Notes: a model not told the origin generated them from the letters alone. Positions 53,397-62,925 are shown, numbered from the stretch's first letter. The stretch is DNA of 64,000 nucleotides from Stenotrophomonas maltophilia (GCF_002138415.1 NZ_CP015612.1:2024001-2088000), one strand, 5' to 3'. Numbers and translations are program-made.

Positions 53397-54437
53397 TCAA
53401 CGAACCTCGCTGACCACCGTCGGCAGCGTCCAGTGCCCGCCGAGCATATTGCGACACTGGCCCGTCGTGAAATCGCTGCTCTTCACGAAGCGCTCGCCGT
53501 CCCAGACCCAGTCATTGGCGGAGATGCAATCGCCGACACCGCGGTCCCGGAAACGGCCTCGCAACGTAGCGTCATCGCGGTCAAAATCTTCGGCCAGGTC
53601 GGTGACAAAGGTCGCCTGGTACGGCGATTTGTCTCGCACCACCCAGTAGCCGTTGCTCATGTTGTAGGGCCCCACGAAGCAGCTGGTGCTTGCCAGCACA
53701 TGCTGGGCGTCCAGTCGCTGGATCTCGATCTCATCTTTCCCCCCATCGCTCAGGCGACCGCACACATCCGGCTTCGGCAAACTGCCGATCAGCGCCTTGC
53801 GCAGGCCCGGCGCTTTCGCCAGCGCCGCGTCCGCGGCGCGCGGTTCCACCAGCGTGCCGCGCATGATCACCGGCACCGGCAATGCCGCAGGCACGTTCGC
53901 TTCGGCCTTGTGGCCGCGTCGCACCAGCGCACCCGGCGTACCCAGCCGGCCCTGTGCCTCGTCCATCTTCAGCAGTACGGCCGCTGCACCGCTGTCGGAG
54001 ATCGGCCAGACCTTGCCCTTGCCGTCGATGATCTCGATGCGTGCCTGGCGGGGCAGTGCGGCGACCAGTGCATCGGTCTGTGCCTGCTGCAACAACTCTT
54101 TGTCCCCGTCGCCCGTGTCGCGCACCGGGCCCAGGTGCTTGCCGTTCAGGCGCAGGCGCAGCGCTCCGGTTGGCGTTGGGCTTACACCGTCCTCGCCATT
54201 GCGCAGCCGTGCGAACACCTTCGTGCCCGGGCCACCTGCGCGTTCCAGCATCAGACTGAGCAGGTTGCCTGCAGCTTGCGGGCTGTATCCAGCCGCGCGG
54301 CAGGTGCGGGTGTTGTCACAGGCCAGCGACCAGTCGTTGTGCTCGAATTCGACCCCCGCCTTGGGCTCAGGTGTGGCGGCGTAAGCGGCCGGGGCCACGA
54401 CGAGCGCCAACAGCGCGGTCTGCAGAGTGCGAAGCAT
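53397..54437 (-). CDS. DUF1176-family secreted protein
   Basis: 346 residues. A signal peptide (about 1-20, LLALVVAPAAYA) precedes the DUF1176 hallmark FEHNDWSLACDNTRTCRAAG. There are six to eight Cys that could form periplasmic disulfides (DVCGRLSD, ASTSCFVG, GDCISAND, GQCRNMLGG). The function of the family is unknown; it is often predicted to be periplasmic. It lies opposite to its neighbours, inserted between the greA group and recJ, and is divergent from recJ. Confidence 0.85.
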   Translation of the reverse strand: MLRTLQTALLALVVAPAAYAATPEPKAGVEFEHNDWSLACDNTRTCRAAGYSPQAAGNLLSLMLERAGGPGTKVFARLRNGEDGVSPTPTGALRLRLNGKHLGPVRDTGDGDKELLQQAQTDALVAALPRQARIEIIDGKGKVWPISDSGAAAVLLKMDEAQGRLGTPGALVRRGHKAEANVPAALPVPVIMRGTLVEPRAADAALAKAPGLRKALIGSLPKPDVCGRLSDGGKDEIEIQRLDAQHVLASTSCFVGPYNMSNGYWVVRDKSPYQATFVTDLAEDFDRDDATLRGRFRDRGVGDCISANDWVWDGERFVKSSDFTTGQCRNMLGGHWTLPTVVSEVR

Positions 54438-54588
54438 TGGAAGATGTCCGTTGCAGGGCAGGCAAGCATGGAAGATGCGCCTGCGAAAACCAACTGCTCT
54501 GTCAAGAGTCAGAGGCCTGCGTCCGCAGAGGCAGCCGACCGGGGCGGAGGTCGCACGCTATGATGTGCGGGTCTTCCGTAACCCGGCG

Positions 54589-56352
54589 ATGCCGATGTCC
54601 TTTGCCGCCGATGCTGCGCATTCCACCTCAGATACGCCGATGATCCGCCGTCGCGATGCGGTCGCACCCGGCAGCTGGCCGGAGGGCACGCTGCCGCTGC
54701 TGGCGCGGCTTTACGCCAGTCGTGGTGCAGGCACACCCGAACTGGCGCTGCCGAAGCTGGGCAGCCTGCATGCGCCCGAGCTGCTGACCGGCATCGACGA
54801 TGCAGTGAGCCTGCTGGTCGAAGCCATCGCCAACGACAAGCGCATCCTGGTGGTCGGCGATTTCGACTGCGATGGCGCCACCGCCTGTGCGGTCGGCGTG
54901 CGTGGCCTGCGCATGCTTGGCGCACGGCATGTCTTCCACGCGGTGCCGAACCGCATGGTGCACGGCTACGGCCTGTCGCCGTCGCTGGTGGAGGAGCTGG
55001 CCGAGCTGCAGCCGGACCTGCTGGTCACGGTCGACCACGGCATTGCCTGCCACGCGGGTGTGACTGAGGCCAAGGCGCGTGGCTGGCAGGTGCTGGTCAC
55101 CGACCATCATCTTCCCGGCCCGCAGCTGCCGCCGGCCGATGTCATCGTTGATCCGAATCTGGATGGCGATGCCTTCCCCAGCAAATCGCTGGCCGGTGTC
55201 GGCGTGATCTTCTACGTGCTGATGGCGTTGCGCCGGCAGATGCGCGAGGCCGGTGTCTTCGCCGATGGCAAGGGCCCGGACCTGACCACACTGCTGGACC
55301 TGGTGGCGGTCGGTACCGTCGCCGACCTTGTGGCGCTGGATCCGAACAACCGTGCGCTGGTCAGCGCGGGCCTGCGCCGTCTGCGCGCGGGGCAGGGCTG
55401 TGTCGGCCTGCGTGCGCTGATCGAAGCCAGCGGCCGTGACGCCACGCGACTGACGGCCACCGATATTGGTTTCGCACTCGGCCCACGCCTGAACGCGGCG
55501 GGCCGGCTGGAAGACATGGCGCTGGGTATCGCGCTGTTGCTGACCGAAGACCCGCGCCAGGCGCGCGACATCGCGCAGACGCTGGAGCAGATCAATTCGG
55601 AACGGCGCGCAGTGCAGCAGTCGATGACCGATGACGCCGAGCAGGCGTTGACCCGCGTGGTGCTGGACATGGCCGGCCAGCGACCGGTGGCGGCCTGCCT
55701 GTTCGACGCCGACTGGCACCCGGGCGTGGTCGGCCTGGTCGCCTCGAAGATGAAAGATCGCCTGCATCGCCCGGTGATCGCCTTCGCGCCTGCAGAACCC
55801 GGCGCCGACACCTTGCGAGGCTCGGCCCGCTCGATCCCCGGCCTGCACATCCGTGACGCACTGGCATTGGTCGACGCGCGGCATCCGGGCCTGATCGAAC
55901 GCTTCGGTGGGCATGCCATGGCGGCTGGACTGAGCATGCGGCTGGATCACGTCGATGACTTCAAGGCCGCCTTCGTCGCCGTGGTGCTGGAAATGCTCGA
56001 CCCGGCGGCGCTGCAGCAGCAGGTGCTGAGCGATGGCGAACTGGCCGCCGACGAGCTGGACCATCGTCACGCCGATGCGTTGCGCCTTGCTGGCCCGTGG
56101 GGCCAGGGCTTCCCCGAACCACTGTTCGATGGCCACTTCGAAGTGGCCAACTGGCGCGTCCTGAAGGAGCGCCACCTGAAGCTGGAACTGCGCCTGCCCG
56201 GCGTACCCGGCACGATCAACGCGATCCATTTCGGCGGCTGGCACGGCAACGCACCCGGCCGTCATGTGCATCTGGCCTATCGACTGGCCTGTGATGACTA
56301 TCGTGGCGGCAGCGCCATCCAGCTGATCGTGGAGCACTGCCTGCCTGCATAA
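54589..56352 (+). CDS. recJ: Single-stranded-DNA-specific exonuclease RecJ
   Basis: 587 residues, 5'-3' ssDNA exonuclease used in recombination and mismatch repair. DHH-family motifs: the first phosphoesterase block GDFDCDGATA (Asp91, Asp93, Asp95), the DHH block TDHHLPGP (Asp172-His173-His174) and the DHHA1 domain GGHAMAAGLSM. The C-terminal OB-fold completes it. Length fits E. coli RecJ (577). The start is uncertain among 54589, 54595 and 54640. 54589 fits a TATGAT -10-like element at 54559-54564, though no strong ribosome site is visible. Confidence 0.93.
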   Translation: MPMSFAADAAHSTSDTPMIRRRDAVAPGSWPEGTLPLLARLYASRGAGTPELALPKLGSLHAPELLTGIDDAVSLLVEAIANDKRILVVGDFDCDGATACAVGVRGLRMLGARHVFHAVPNRMVHGYGLSPSLVEELAELQPDLLVTVDHGIACHAGVTEAKARGWQVLVTDHHLPGPQLPPADVIVDPNLDGDAFPSKSLAGVGVIFYVLMALRRQMREAGVFADGKGPDLTTLLDLVAVGTVADLVALDPNNRALVSAGLRRLRAGQGCVGLRALIEASGRDATRLTATDIGFALGPRLNAAGRLEDMALGIALLLTEDPRQARDIAQTLEQINSERRAVQQSMTDDAEQALTRVVLDMAGQRPVAACLFDADWHPGVVGLVASKMKDRLHRPVIAFAPAEPGADTLRGSARSIPGLHIRDALALVDARHPGLIERFGGHAMAAGLSMRLDHVDDFKAAFVAVVLEMLDPAALQQQVLSDGELAADELDHRHADALRLAGPWGQGFPEPLFDGHFEVANWRVLKERHLKLELRLPGVPGTINAIHFGGWHGNAPGRHVHLAYRLACDDYRGGSAIQLIVEHCLPA

Positions 56353-56355
56353 AAA

Positions 56356-56429
56356 AAAAGGGGACGGAGGGGATTAAGTCGCTTGTGCCTTGTTTGCCAC
56401 TTGCGACTTAATCCCCTCCGTCCCCTTTT
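56356..56429. repeat. Large inverted repeat downstream of recJ
   Basis: Perfect 27-bp arms (56356-56382 and 56403-56429, AAAAGGGGACGGAGGGGATT and on) flank a 20-nt spacer. The right arm ends in TTTT, so the structure can terminate recJ transcription. The word GGGGACGGAGGGGATTAAG is one I recall as a widespread proteobacterial repeat, not unique to this locus. Confidence 0.8.
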
Positions 56430-56497
56430 GGGGTCCCGCCAACCCCGTTCCGGCTGTTCGTGCGTTCAACCCTCCACGATCCCACTGGAGTCCGGTC

Positions 56498-59407
56498 ATG
56501 GTCTTCGTCCGTTGCTGCACTGTGTTGTTGCTGGCCCTTGCGGCCTGGCCCGCTGGCGCACAGTCGCCGCCGATCTCCCGGCCGCAGGCCGCCACGCCTC
56601 TCCTGATCGCCCCCGCTGCCGAACAACCGGTGCAACTGCAGCGTGCCCGCATCGAAGGCGAGGTGCAGGCCGGCATCGCTCAGACCCGGATCACCCTGGA
56701 ATTCCATAACCCGAACCGGCGCGTGCTGGAGGGTGAGCTGCAGTTCCCGTTGGCCGATGGCCAGCAGATCTCCGGCTTCGCGCTTGATATCAACGGCGAG
56801 TTGCGCGAGGCGGTGCCGGTACCGAAGGACCGTGGCCGCCAGGTGTTCGAGGAAATCGCCCGCCACGGTGTCGATCCGGGCCTGCTGGAACAGACCGCTG
56901 GCAACCAGTTCCGCCTGCGTATCTATCCGCTGCCGGCCGGTGGCAGCCGACGCGTGCAGCTGGTGATTCGCGAACCGCTGGCCTTCGCTGGCCAGGGCTG
57001 GCAGTGGACGCTGCCGCTGCAGTTCGCCGCCGGTGCAGCCTCGGTTGAACTGAAGCTGCAGGCCCCTGGCGCGACCGCCGCGGGTACGGCGCCCTTCCGC
57101 ATCAGCGCGGGCCGGCTGCAGTGGCAGGGCAAGGGTGCGCAGCTGCCGAAGCAGCTGCAGTGGAGCCTTCCGGCAGTCCGCCAGGCACGGGTGCAGGTGG
57201 CGCCCTGGCAGGACGGGCACTACCTGTTGGCGCAGCTGCCGGTGTCGCCCAGCAGCACGCCCCGCACGTTGCCCAGCGAGATCGGCCTGCTGTGGGATGG
57301 CTCCGGTTCGGCGGGCCAGCGCGACCGTACACGTGAGTTCGCGCTGCTGGATCGCTATTTCGCCGCGATGGGTGACGGCACGGTCGCATTGACCGTGCTG
57401 CGTGACCGTGCCGAACCGATGCGTCGCTTCCGTGTCCGTGCAGGCAACTGGAGCGAGCTGCGTGCAGCACTGCAGGCCGTTCGCCCTGACGGTGCCAGCG
57501 CGCTGGCGCAGTGGCAGCCGCAACCGAGCGTGAAGGAATACCTGCTGGTCAGCGATGGCCTGCTGACCTATGGACCGGAAGCATTGCCAGCACTCGCACC
57601 GCAGCAGCGCCTGTTCGCGGTCAGCAGTGCTGGTGCGCGAACCGATGCAGTGCGCCTGCGCGGCTGGAGCGAAGCCCATGGCGGACGCTTCGTCGCGCTG
57701 GGCAAGGATGTTGACGCGGCTGCGCGGGAACTGCTGTCGTCGCCGTTGGACGTACAGGTGGATGCGGGCCGTGGCGTACAGGATGTTGTGATCGATCGTC
57801 GCAGCGAGGCCGAAGGCTGGCTATGGCTGCATGCTCGCCTTGCGGCGGACGGCGTGCCGATGCGGGTACGCGTCGGCGGCGGTGAATGGCAGGCACTGCC
57901 GGCAACGCAGAAGAGTGACGATGGTGAACTGCTGGCCGGCTTGTGGGCGCAGGCCCGTCTGCAGCAACTCGGCGCCGACCGCCGAGGCAACCGCGAGGCA
58001 ATGCAACTGCTGTCGCAGCAGTTCGGCCTGGTCGGTCCGGATACCTCGCTGATCGTGCTGGAGACCCTGGAGGACTATTTGCGCTACGCGATCCGCCCTT
58101 CGGGCGAGCTGCGCGCCGAGTACGACGCCAGGTTCGCAGTGCAGGTAAGTGATCGCGCCGCTGCTGATCGCCGGCGTCTGGATGAAGTGGCGGCACGCTG
58201 GAAGGAGCGCCAGCAGTGGTGGAACCGCAGCTGGCCGAAGGGAGCGCCTCCACAGTTGAAAGGCGGGGCGCTGGAAGTTGCATCCGCGGACTACGCGATG
58301 GACTCGGCGCCGGTGGCGATGCTCGCCGCGCCTGCACCTGCCGCTCCGCCCGCCCCTGCGCCGATGGTGGCGGCCGAGCAACGCATGGAAGCCAGCAGCG
58401 CGCGTGCACGTCGCTCGGCGTCTGCATCCAACAAGGCGCTGGATCTGATCACAGTGACCGGCAGCCTTGTGGCCACGCCCGCTGCCGCCAACGACGGCCA
58501 TCTCGGCATCCAGCTGGCCGCCTGGCAGCCGGACTCGGCCATCGCCCGGCGCCTGCGCCAGGGCCCGGCGTCGCAACTGTATGACCGCTACCTGGCCGAG
58601 CGTGACGCACATTCCGACAGCAGCGCGTTCTTCCTCGACGTGGCCGACCTGCTGCTGGAGCAGGGCCAGCGCGAACTGGCACTGCGCGTGCTGTCGAACC
58701 TGGCCGAGATGGACCTGGACAACCGCCACCTGCTGCGTGTGCTCGGCTACCGGTTGATGCAGGCGGATGCCCCCGCACTGGCGGTGCCGGTGTTCGAGCA
58801 GGTGCTGGCGATGGGCCAGGAAGAACCGCAGAGCTTCCGCGATCTTGGCTTGGCACTGGCGGCTGCGGGCAAGCCGCAGCAGGCGCTGGCGCCGCTGTAC
58901 CAGGTGGTGGTGCGGCCGTGGGACAATCGTTTCGATGGCATCGCCCTGATCGCGCTGGATGAGTTGACCAACTTGGTGGCGCGCAGCACGCCACGGCTGG
59001 ATACCCGCAGCATCGACCCACGCCTGCTGCAGGCGATGCCGCTGGACCTGCGCGTGGTGCTGTCGTGGGATGCGGACAACAGCGACATGGACCTGTGGGT
59101 GACCGACCCGAACGGCGAGCGCGCGTACTACGGCAACCGCCTGACCTATCAGGGTGGACAGATGTCGCAGGACTTCACCGGCGGCTATGGTCCCGAGCAG
59201 TTCTCGCTGCGCAACGCCAAGCCCGGCAAGTACAAGGTGGAGGCCAATTACTTCGGCAGCCGCCAGCAGCTGGTGGCTGGTGCGACGACCCTGATGCTGC
59301 GGCTGACCACGCACTGGGGCACGCCGAAGCAGAAGGACCAGATGGTCACGATGCGGCTGAAGGACCGCGCCGAGACGGTGCTGGTGGGTGAGTTCGAGGT
59401 GCGGTAG
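56498..59407 (+). CDS. Secreted VIT-domain protein with vWA-like, TPR-like and DUF2135 regions
   Basis: 969 residues. Signal peptide about 1-22 (LLLALAAWPAGA). The VIT domain (about 45-180) has LEFHNPNRRVLEGELQFPLA and DRGRQVFEEIARHGVDPG. A vWA-like region with a MIDAS-style DGSGS (Asp267) follows. An Ala/Pro-rich linker (about 605-670) contains DLITVTGS (649-656). A TPR-like helical stretch (about 700-840) and a C-terminal DUF2135 domain (about 850-965, SWDADNSDMDLWVTDPNG) complete it. Exported; probably periplasmic or surface adhesive/scaffold. GGAG lies 7 bp before the ATG. The stop codon TAG is part of a SMAG GTAG. Confidence 0.8.
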   Translation: MVFVRCCTVLLLALAAWPAGAQSPPISRPQAATPLLIAPAAEQPVQLQRARIEGEVQAGIAQTRITLEFHNPNRRVLEGELQFPLADGQQISGFALDINGELREAVPVPKDRGRQVFEEIARHGVDPGLLEQTAGNQFRLRIYPLPAGGSRRVQLVIREPLAFAGQGWQWTLPLQFAAGAASVELKLQAPGATAAGTAPFRISAGRLQWQGKGAQLPKQLQWSLPAVRQARVQVAPWQDGHYLLAQLPVSPSSTPRTLPSEIGLLWDGSGSAGQRDRTREFALLDRYFAAMGDGTVALTVLRDRAEPMRRFRVRAGNWSELRAALQAVRPDGASALAQWQPQPSVKEYLLVSDGLLTYGPEALPALAPQQRLFAVSSAGARTDAVRLRGWSEAHGGRFVALGKDVDAAARELLSSPLDVQVDAGRGVQDVVIDRRSEAEGWLWLHARLAADGVPMRVRVGGGEWQALPATQKSDDGELLAGLWAQARLQQLGADRRGNREAMQLLSQQFGLVGPDTSLIVLETLEDYLRYAIRPSGELRAEYDARFAVQVSDRAAADRRRLDEVAARWKERQQWWNRSWPKGAPPQLKGGALEVASADYAMDSAPVAMLAAPAPAAPPAPAPMVAAEQRMEASSARARRSASASNKALDLITVTGSLVATPAAANDGHLGIQLAAWQPDSAIARRLRQGPASQLYDRYLAERDAHSDSSAFFLDVADLLLEQGQRELALRVLSNLAEMDLDNRHLLRVLGYRLMQADAPALAVPVFEQVLAMGQEEPQSFRDLGLALAAAGKPQQALAPLYQVVVRPWDNRFDGIALIALDELTNLVARSTPRLDTRSIDPRLLQAMPLDLRVVLSWDADNSDMDLWVTDPNGERAYYGNRLTYQGGQMSQDFTGGYGPEQFSLRNAKPGKYKVEANYFGSRQQLVAGATTLMLRLTTHWGTPKQKDQMVTMRLKDRAETVLVGEFEVR

Positions 59408-59427
59408 CGCCGGGCCATGCCGGGCGG
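59404..59427. repeat. SMAG/REP hairpin overlapping the VIT gene stop codon
   Basis: GTAGCGCCGGGCCATGCCGGGC. The TAG of GTAG (59405-59407) is the stop codon of the upstream gene. Confidence 0.65.
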
Positions 59428-59481
59428 CTGCACGGTCGGGGAAGGGCCTGTTCGCGCAGGGCGCGGATCTACCCGATTGAA

Positions 59482-59504
59482 GTAGAGCCACGCCATGCGT
59501 GGCT
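59482..59504. repeat. SMAG/REP hairpin
   Basis: GTAGAGCCACGCCATGCGTGGCT, in the convergent gap between the VIT and PAP2 genes. It is the left half of an inverted pair with 59528-59550. Confidence 0.75.
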
Positions 59505-59527
59505 TTGGGTTGGAGTCGGGATGGCCT

Positions 59528-59550
59528 ATCCACGCATGGCGTGGATCTAC
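59528..59550. repeat. SMAG/REP hairpin overlapping the PAP2 gene stop codon
   Basis: ATCCACGCATGGCGTGGATCTAC, same sequence as 8244-8266 and 21026-21048. On the minus strand its GTAG supplies the TAG stop (59549-59547) of the PAP2 gene. Confidence 0.75.
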
Positions 59551-60533
59551 TGCACGTCTTCGACTTTCGGCAGGTGCTGGCGCGGAATCCACCGTGCCAG
59601 TGCCACGCCGCCACCGAGAATCAGCAGCGTGCCGACGGTGTGCCACAGCAACTCCGTAACCGGCGCATCCGGCAGCGGAATGATGTCTGCGAGCCAACCA
59701 ATCACCGGCCGCGCCAGCAGGTAGACCACCACCACGCCCAGCACGCGCAGCACCCGCTGCACGATGCCCTGCGGATCGGTGGGCCAGCCGCGCCACTGCA
59801 GCCACGCCACCAGCAGCGCCAGCGCCAGCAGGCGTGAAGCTTCGCCCAGCGGCACCAGGGGCGTCCACAACGAGGCCCACGACAACACCACGCCCAGGCC
59901 CAGCAGTACCGGCAGCTGCCAGCGCCGCGCACCCCGCAGCCCCGGCATCAATTGCCAGGCCAGCACGGCGATGCCGAGGCCGAGCAACCAACCGGCCAAC
60001 ACGTCGGCCAGGAAGTGGCGGCCCAGGTACATGCGCGATACTGCCATCAGCAGGGGCCAGCCCAGCATCAGCGTCCAGCGCAGCCAACGGCGGCGGATGC
60101 CGAACGCCAGCAGCAGGGCAACACCCGCTGCAGTGGTGGTGCCCACGTGGCCGCTGTTGAAGCCATAGTCGGCGTGCGGCTGGGCCCGCAGCATCGCCGT
60201 GGCCTTCGCATCGGGCAGCGACCAGAACGTGTGGCCGCCACCATCCACCACGAACGGGTGCGAAGGCTCGCCCTTGTCCAGTACCGCTGCATCCACGTCG
60301 GAGGGACGGGGCAGGGCGGCGCCCTGTTTGATTGCATGCGTGGCACAGGCCATCAGCAGTACCGCCAGCATTACGCACAATCCGGCGCGCAGTCGTGCCC
60401 CGAATGCACACACCAGGATCAGCGCGGTATAGGCCATTTCATAGCCGAGCAGGCTGATGAACTGCATCAGCGCCAGCATCCAGCCGCTGTCGAGAGTCTG
60501 CTGCAGCCACAGGTGCCAGTGGGTCTGGAACAT
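59547..60533 (-). CDS. PAP2-superfamily phosphatase (membrane)
   Basis: 328 residues with about 8 membrane helices. The acid phosphatase signature is KQGAALPRP, then FNSGHVGTTTA (Asn in place of the usual Pro before SGH), then SRMYLGRHFLADVLAG. The active site should face the periplasm and act on undecaprenyl pyrophosphate or a phospholipid head group. The C-terminal helices (about 215-320) are extra compared with minimal PAP2 proteins. Convergent with the VIT gene. 78 bp separate it from the acyltransferase gene upstream. Confidence 0.85.
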   Translation of the reverse strand: MFQTHWHLWLQQTLDSGWMLALMQFISLLGYEMAYTALILVCAFGARLRAGLCVMLAVLLMACATHAIKQGAALPRPSDVDAAVLDKGEPSHPFVVDGGGHTFWSLPDAKATAMLRAQPHADYGFNSGHVGTTTAAGVALLLAFGIRRRWLRWTLMLGWPLLMAVSRMYLGRHFLADVLAGWLLGLGIAVLAWQLMPGLRGARRWQLPVLLGLGVVLSWASLWTPLVPLGEASRLLALALLVAWLQWRGWPTDPQGIVQRVLRVLGVVVVYLLARPVIGWLADIIPLPDAPVTELLWHTVGTLLILGGGVALARWIPRQHLPKVEDVQ

Positions 60534-60611
60534 CCGTTGTCCTCATCATCCGTTGGTAATCAGGCGCAGCTCAACAGAACCGCGCCAAAGCATCCGAGTG
60601 TTGACTCGGCT

Positions 60612-61817
60612 CTAAACCGGCGCAACACGTGCCACGAGCAGCGATGGCGATGCGGCGCGCAGGCCGAAGAGCGGACGCAGCCAGCGCACGCGGCGGATCA
60701 GCAGTTCGTGGATCAGCAGGCAGCCGCTGACCGTGCCGGCCACCAGCAAGGCAGGCTCCAGCCACGGGCCAAGCTGCAACGGTCGCAGCGCGTACAACAA
60801 GACGATCAGCACGGTCTGGTGCAGGCTGTACCAGCTGAACACCGCTTCCCGGCAATAGCCCAGGCCTGGCCACGGGCGGGACAGCAGCACCCGCGCCCAG
60901 CCGAACAGGGTCAGCAGCATGCACCACGTATACAACGCGCGGCCGACGCGTTCGGTCTGGGCCCACGGCAGTGCCAGCACCCACGCATCCAGATCGCCCA
61001 GATGGGGCAGGCGGGCCAGTGCGCGGATGCCCAGCTCCAGGCAGAGCCCCAGCACCGCCAGGGCCAGGGTCACGCGGCGCCCGCGCACCAGCAGATCCCA
61101 GCCGCGCTGCCAGCGCGCCGCCAGGAAGCCGCCGAGGAACAGCGGCAGCGATTCGGCATGTACATAAACGTCGTCCAGCAGGGCGTGGGTGGGTGGCCAA
61201 CGCGGCATCAGTACCAGCAGGGACCAGGCCAGCCAGGCCACTGGCACTACCAGCAGTGAGGCGCCCAGCAGGCGGTCGCTCGGCTGCCAGCCTGGCAGCA
61301 GCTTGCGCAGTGGACGCAGCAGGCTGGCCAGTACCACCGCCAGCACGGTGTAAGGCAGCAGGTAGGCCAGATACCACAGGTGGTTCCAGGTGAAGCCGTA
61401 GGCGGCACCACTGAAATGCGCGCCTGGCCACGGCTGGAACTGCCAGTAGCGCCACAGGAACCGGGCCAGCCCCGGTGCCACGTCGCCCTTGTCCAGCGCT
61501 TCGTAGTAGGCCTGCAGGGACACGACGGCGACGATGCCGAACAGCAATGGCAGAAGCAGGCGCCAGCCACGGCGGAAGGTGTGCTGCAACCGACCCCGGT
61601 CGGGCAGGGACAGGCCCAGCGCGATACCGCTGATGGCGAACAGCAGCGGCATGCGCCATCGATTCAGCGCGATCATCGGCCACTGCAGCCATTCGGAGGT
61701 GTAGGTGCTCTTGAGGTGAAAGTCCCAGCCGGCCACGTAGGCTATGGCGGCGTGGTAGAGGATCAGCAGGGCGAAGGCGGCGATGCGCAGGGTGTCCAAG
61801 TCGTGGCGACGGTGCAT
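60612..61817 (-). CDS. Membrane acyltransferase (acyltransferase-3/OpgC-like family)
   Basis: 401 residues with about 10-11 membrane helices. MHRRHDLDTLRIAAFALLIL YHA (N-terminal RxxxLD..R style) and MPLLFAISGIALGLSLP are the active-site blocks of the acyltransferase-3 superfamily that O-acetylates or succinylates surface glycans. FSWYSLHQTVLIVLLYAL is a late family block. The acceptor is unknown. Same direction as the PAP2 gene, so envelope-related work by both is likely. Divergent from the LytTR regulator. Confidence 0.83.
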   Translation of the reverse strand: MHRRHDLDTLRIAAFALLILYHAAIAYVAGWDFHLKSTYTSEWLQWPMIALNRWRMPLLFAISGIALGLSLPDRGRLQHTFRRGWRLLLPLLFGIVAVVSLQAYYEALDKGDVAPGLARFLWRYWQFQPWPGAHFSGAAYGFTWNHLWYLAYLLPYTVLAVVLASLLRPLRKLLPGWQPSDRLLGASLLVVPVAWLAWSLLVLMPRWPPTHALLDDVYVHAESLPLFLGGFLAARWQRGWDLLVRGRRVTLALAVLGLCLELGIRALARLPHLGDLDAWVLALPWAQTERVGRALYTWCMLLTLFGWARVLLSRPWPGLGYCREAVFSWYSLHQTVLIVLLYALRPLQLGPWLEPALLVAGTVSGCLLIHELLIRRVRWLRPLFGLRAASPSLLVARVAPV

Positions 61818-61952
61818 GAGCGGCGGGCTTCGGGAGGAAGCTGCACGCTCTGCCAGCCAAGGCCCGGATGCCAGTGGATGGGGCGCGATGGCGGACGTTC
61901 AGGGGCCAGTGGTGGGGTGGCTGGGACCAATGGCTGATGCGCATGGAGCCGG

Positions 61953-62855
61953 ATGGGCAACAATGGAGGCATGGAGAATGGAGATTCGGCGACGCTGACC
62001 GCCCCAGTTGCAGAACGAACGCGTCGCCCCGGGCTTGCCGTCGCATTCTGGTCGTTGTTGTTCCTGGGCTCCGCCGCAGGCAATGTGCTGGCGCAGTGGA
62101 TGCGGGCATTGCGCGACGCGCAGCCCTTTTCCGCAGGGATTGTCTCGATCGAGGAGTTCAGCAGTGCGCTGGCCAGCCTGGGCCTGTTGGCGCTTCTGCA
62201 CGCCGCCGCTCGTCGCTGGCCGTTGCATGCAGATACCTGGCGGCGCCGGATCGGCTTCTACGTGCTGGGTGGTGTTGCCTGGTGGCTGCTGCATGTCAGT
62301 GCCATGGTGCTGCTGCGCAAGATGGCCTTCACGTTCATCGGCCAGCGCTACACCTACGGTGACTGGCCAGCGCAGTGGTTCTACGAGTTCTTCAAGGATG
62401 TGCAGACCTACAGCCTGCTGGTGATTGCCGTGCACGCGGTGGCCTGGTTCGGCCGTCAGCGCCAGGGCGAGGCGCACCTGCTGGCATCGCCCGATGTCGG
62501 CCCACCGGTGGAGCCGGTCGAGCGCCCCCAGCACTTCCTGGTGCGCAAGCTGGGCAAGGAGTTTCTGGTCGCCACCGCCGACGTGGAGTACGCCCAGGCG
62601 GCGGGGAACTACGTGAACCTGCGGGTACGCGGCCATGACTACCCGCTGCGGATCACCATGGCGGTGCTGGAGCAGCGGCTGGATCCGGACGAGTTCCTGC
62701 GCCCGCACCGCAGCTGGCTGATCCATCGCGGCCAGCTGCGCTCGATCGAGCCGCTGGACGGGGGCGAGGCCCTGCTGCACATGGCCGATGGAGCCAAAGT
62801 GCCCTGCAGCCGGCGCCAGCTGCCGCTGCTCCGGCAGGCGTTGGGGGCCGGATGA
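61953..62855 (+). CDS. Membrane-bound LytTR-domain transcriptional regulator
   Basis: 300 residues. Four membrane helices lie within about residues 25-160 (LAVAFWSLLFLGSAAGNVLA, SLGLLALLHAAA, FYVLGGVAWWLLHVSAMVLL, YSLLVIAVHAVAWFG). The C-terminal LytTR DNA-binding domain (about 195-296) has FLVRKLGKEFLVATADVEYA, AAGNYVNLRVRG and FLRPHRSWLIHRGQLRSIEP. A membrane-tethered regulator that may act on the divergent acyltransferase/PAP2 genes. The start at 61953 has GGAG five bases upstream; 61971 is an alternative. Confidence 0.83.
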   Translation: MGNNGGMENGDSATLTAPVAERTRRPGLAVAFWSLLFLGSAAGNVLAQWMRALRDAQPFSAGIVSIEEFSSALASLGLLALLHAAARRWPLHADTWRRRIGFYVLGGVAWWLLHVSAMVLLRKMAFTFIGQRYTYGDWPAQWFYEFFKDVQTYSLLVIAVHAVAWFGRQRQGEAHLLASPDVGPPVEPVERPQHFLVRKLGKEFLVATADVEYAQAAGNYVNLRVRGHDYPLRITMAVLEQRLDPDEFLRPHRSWLIHRGQLRSIEPLDGGEALLHMADGAKVPCSRRQLPLLRQALGAG

Positions 62856-62925
62856 GGCCCTCATTCCGGGCATCCCCGGCCTGCGGTATCATTACCAGTC
62901 ATCTTTTGAATGCATAACCGCCGAC

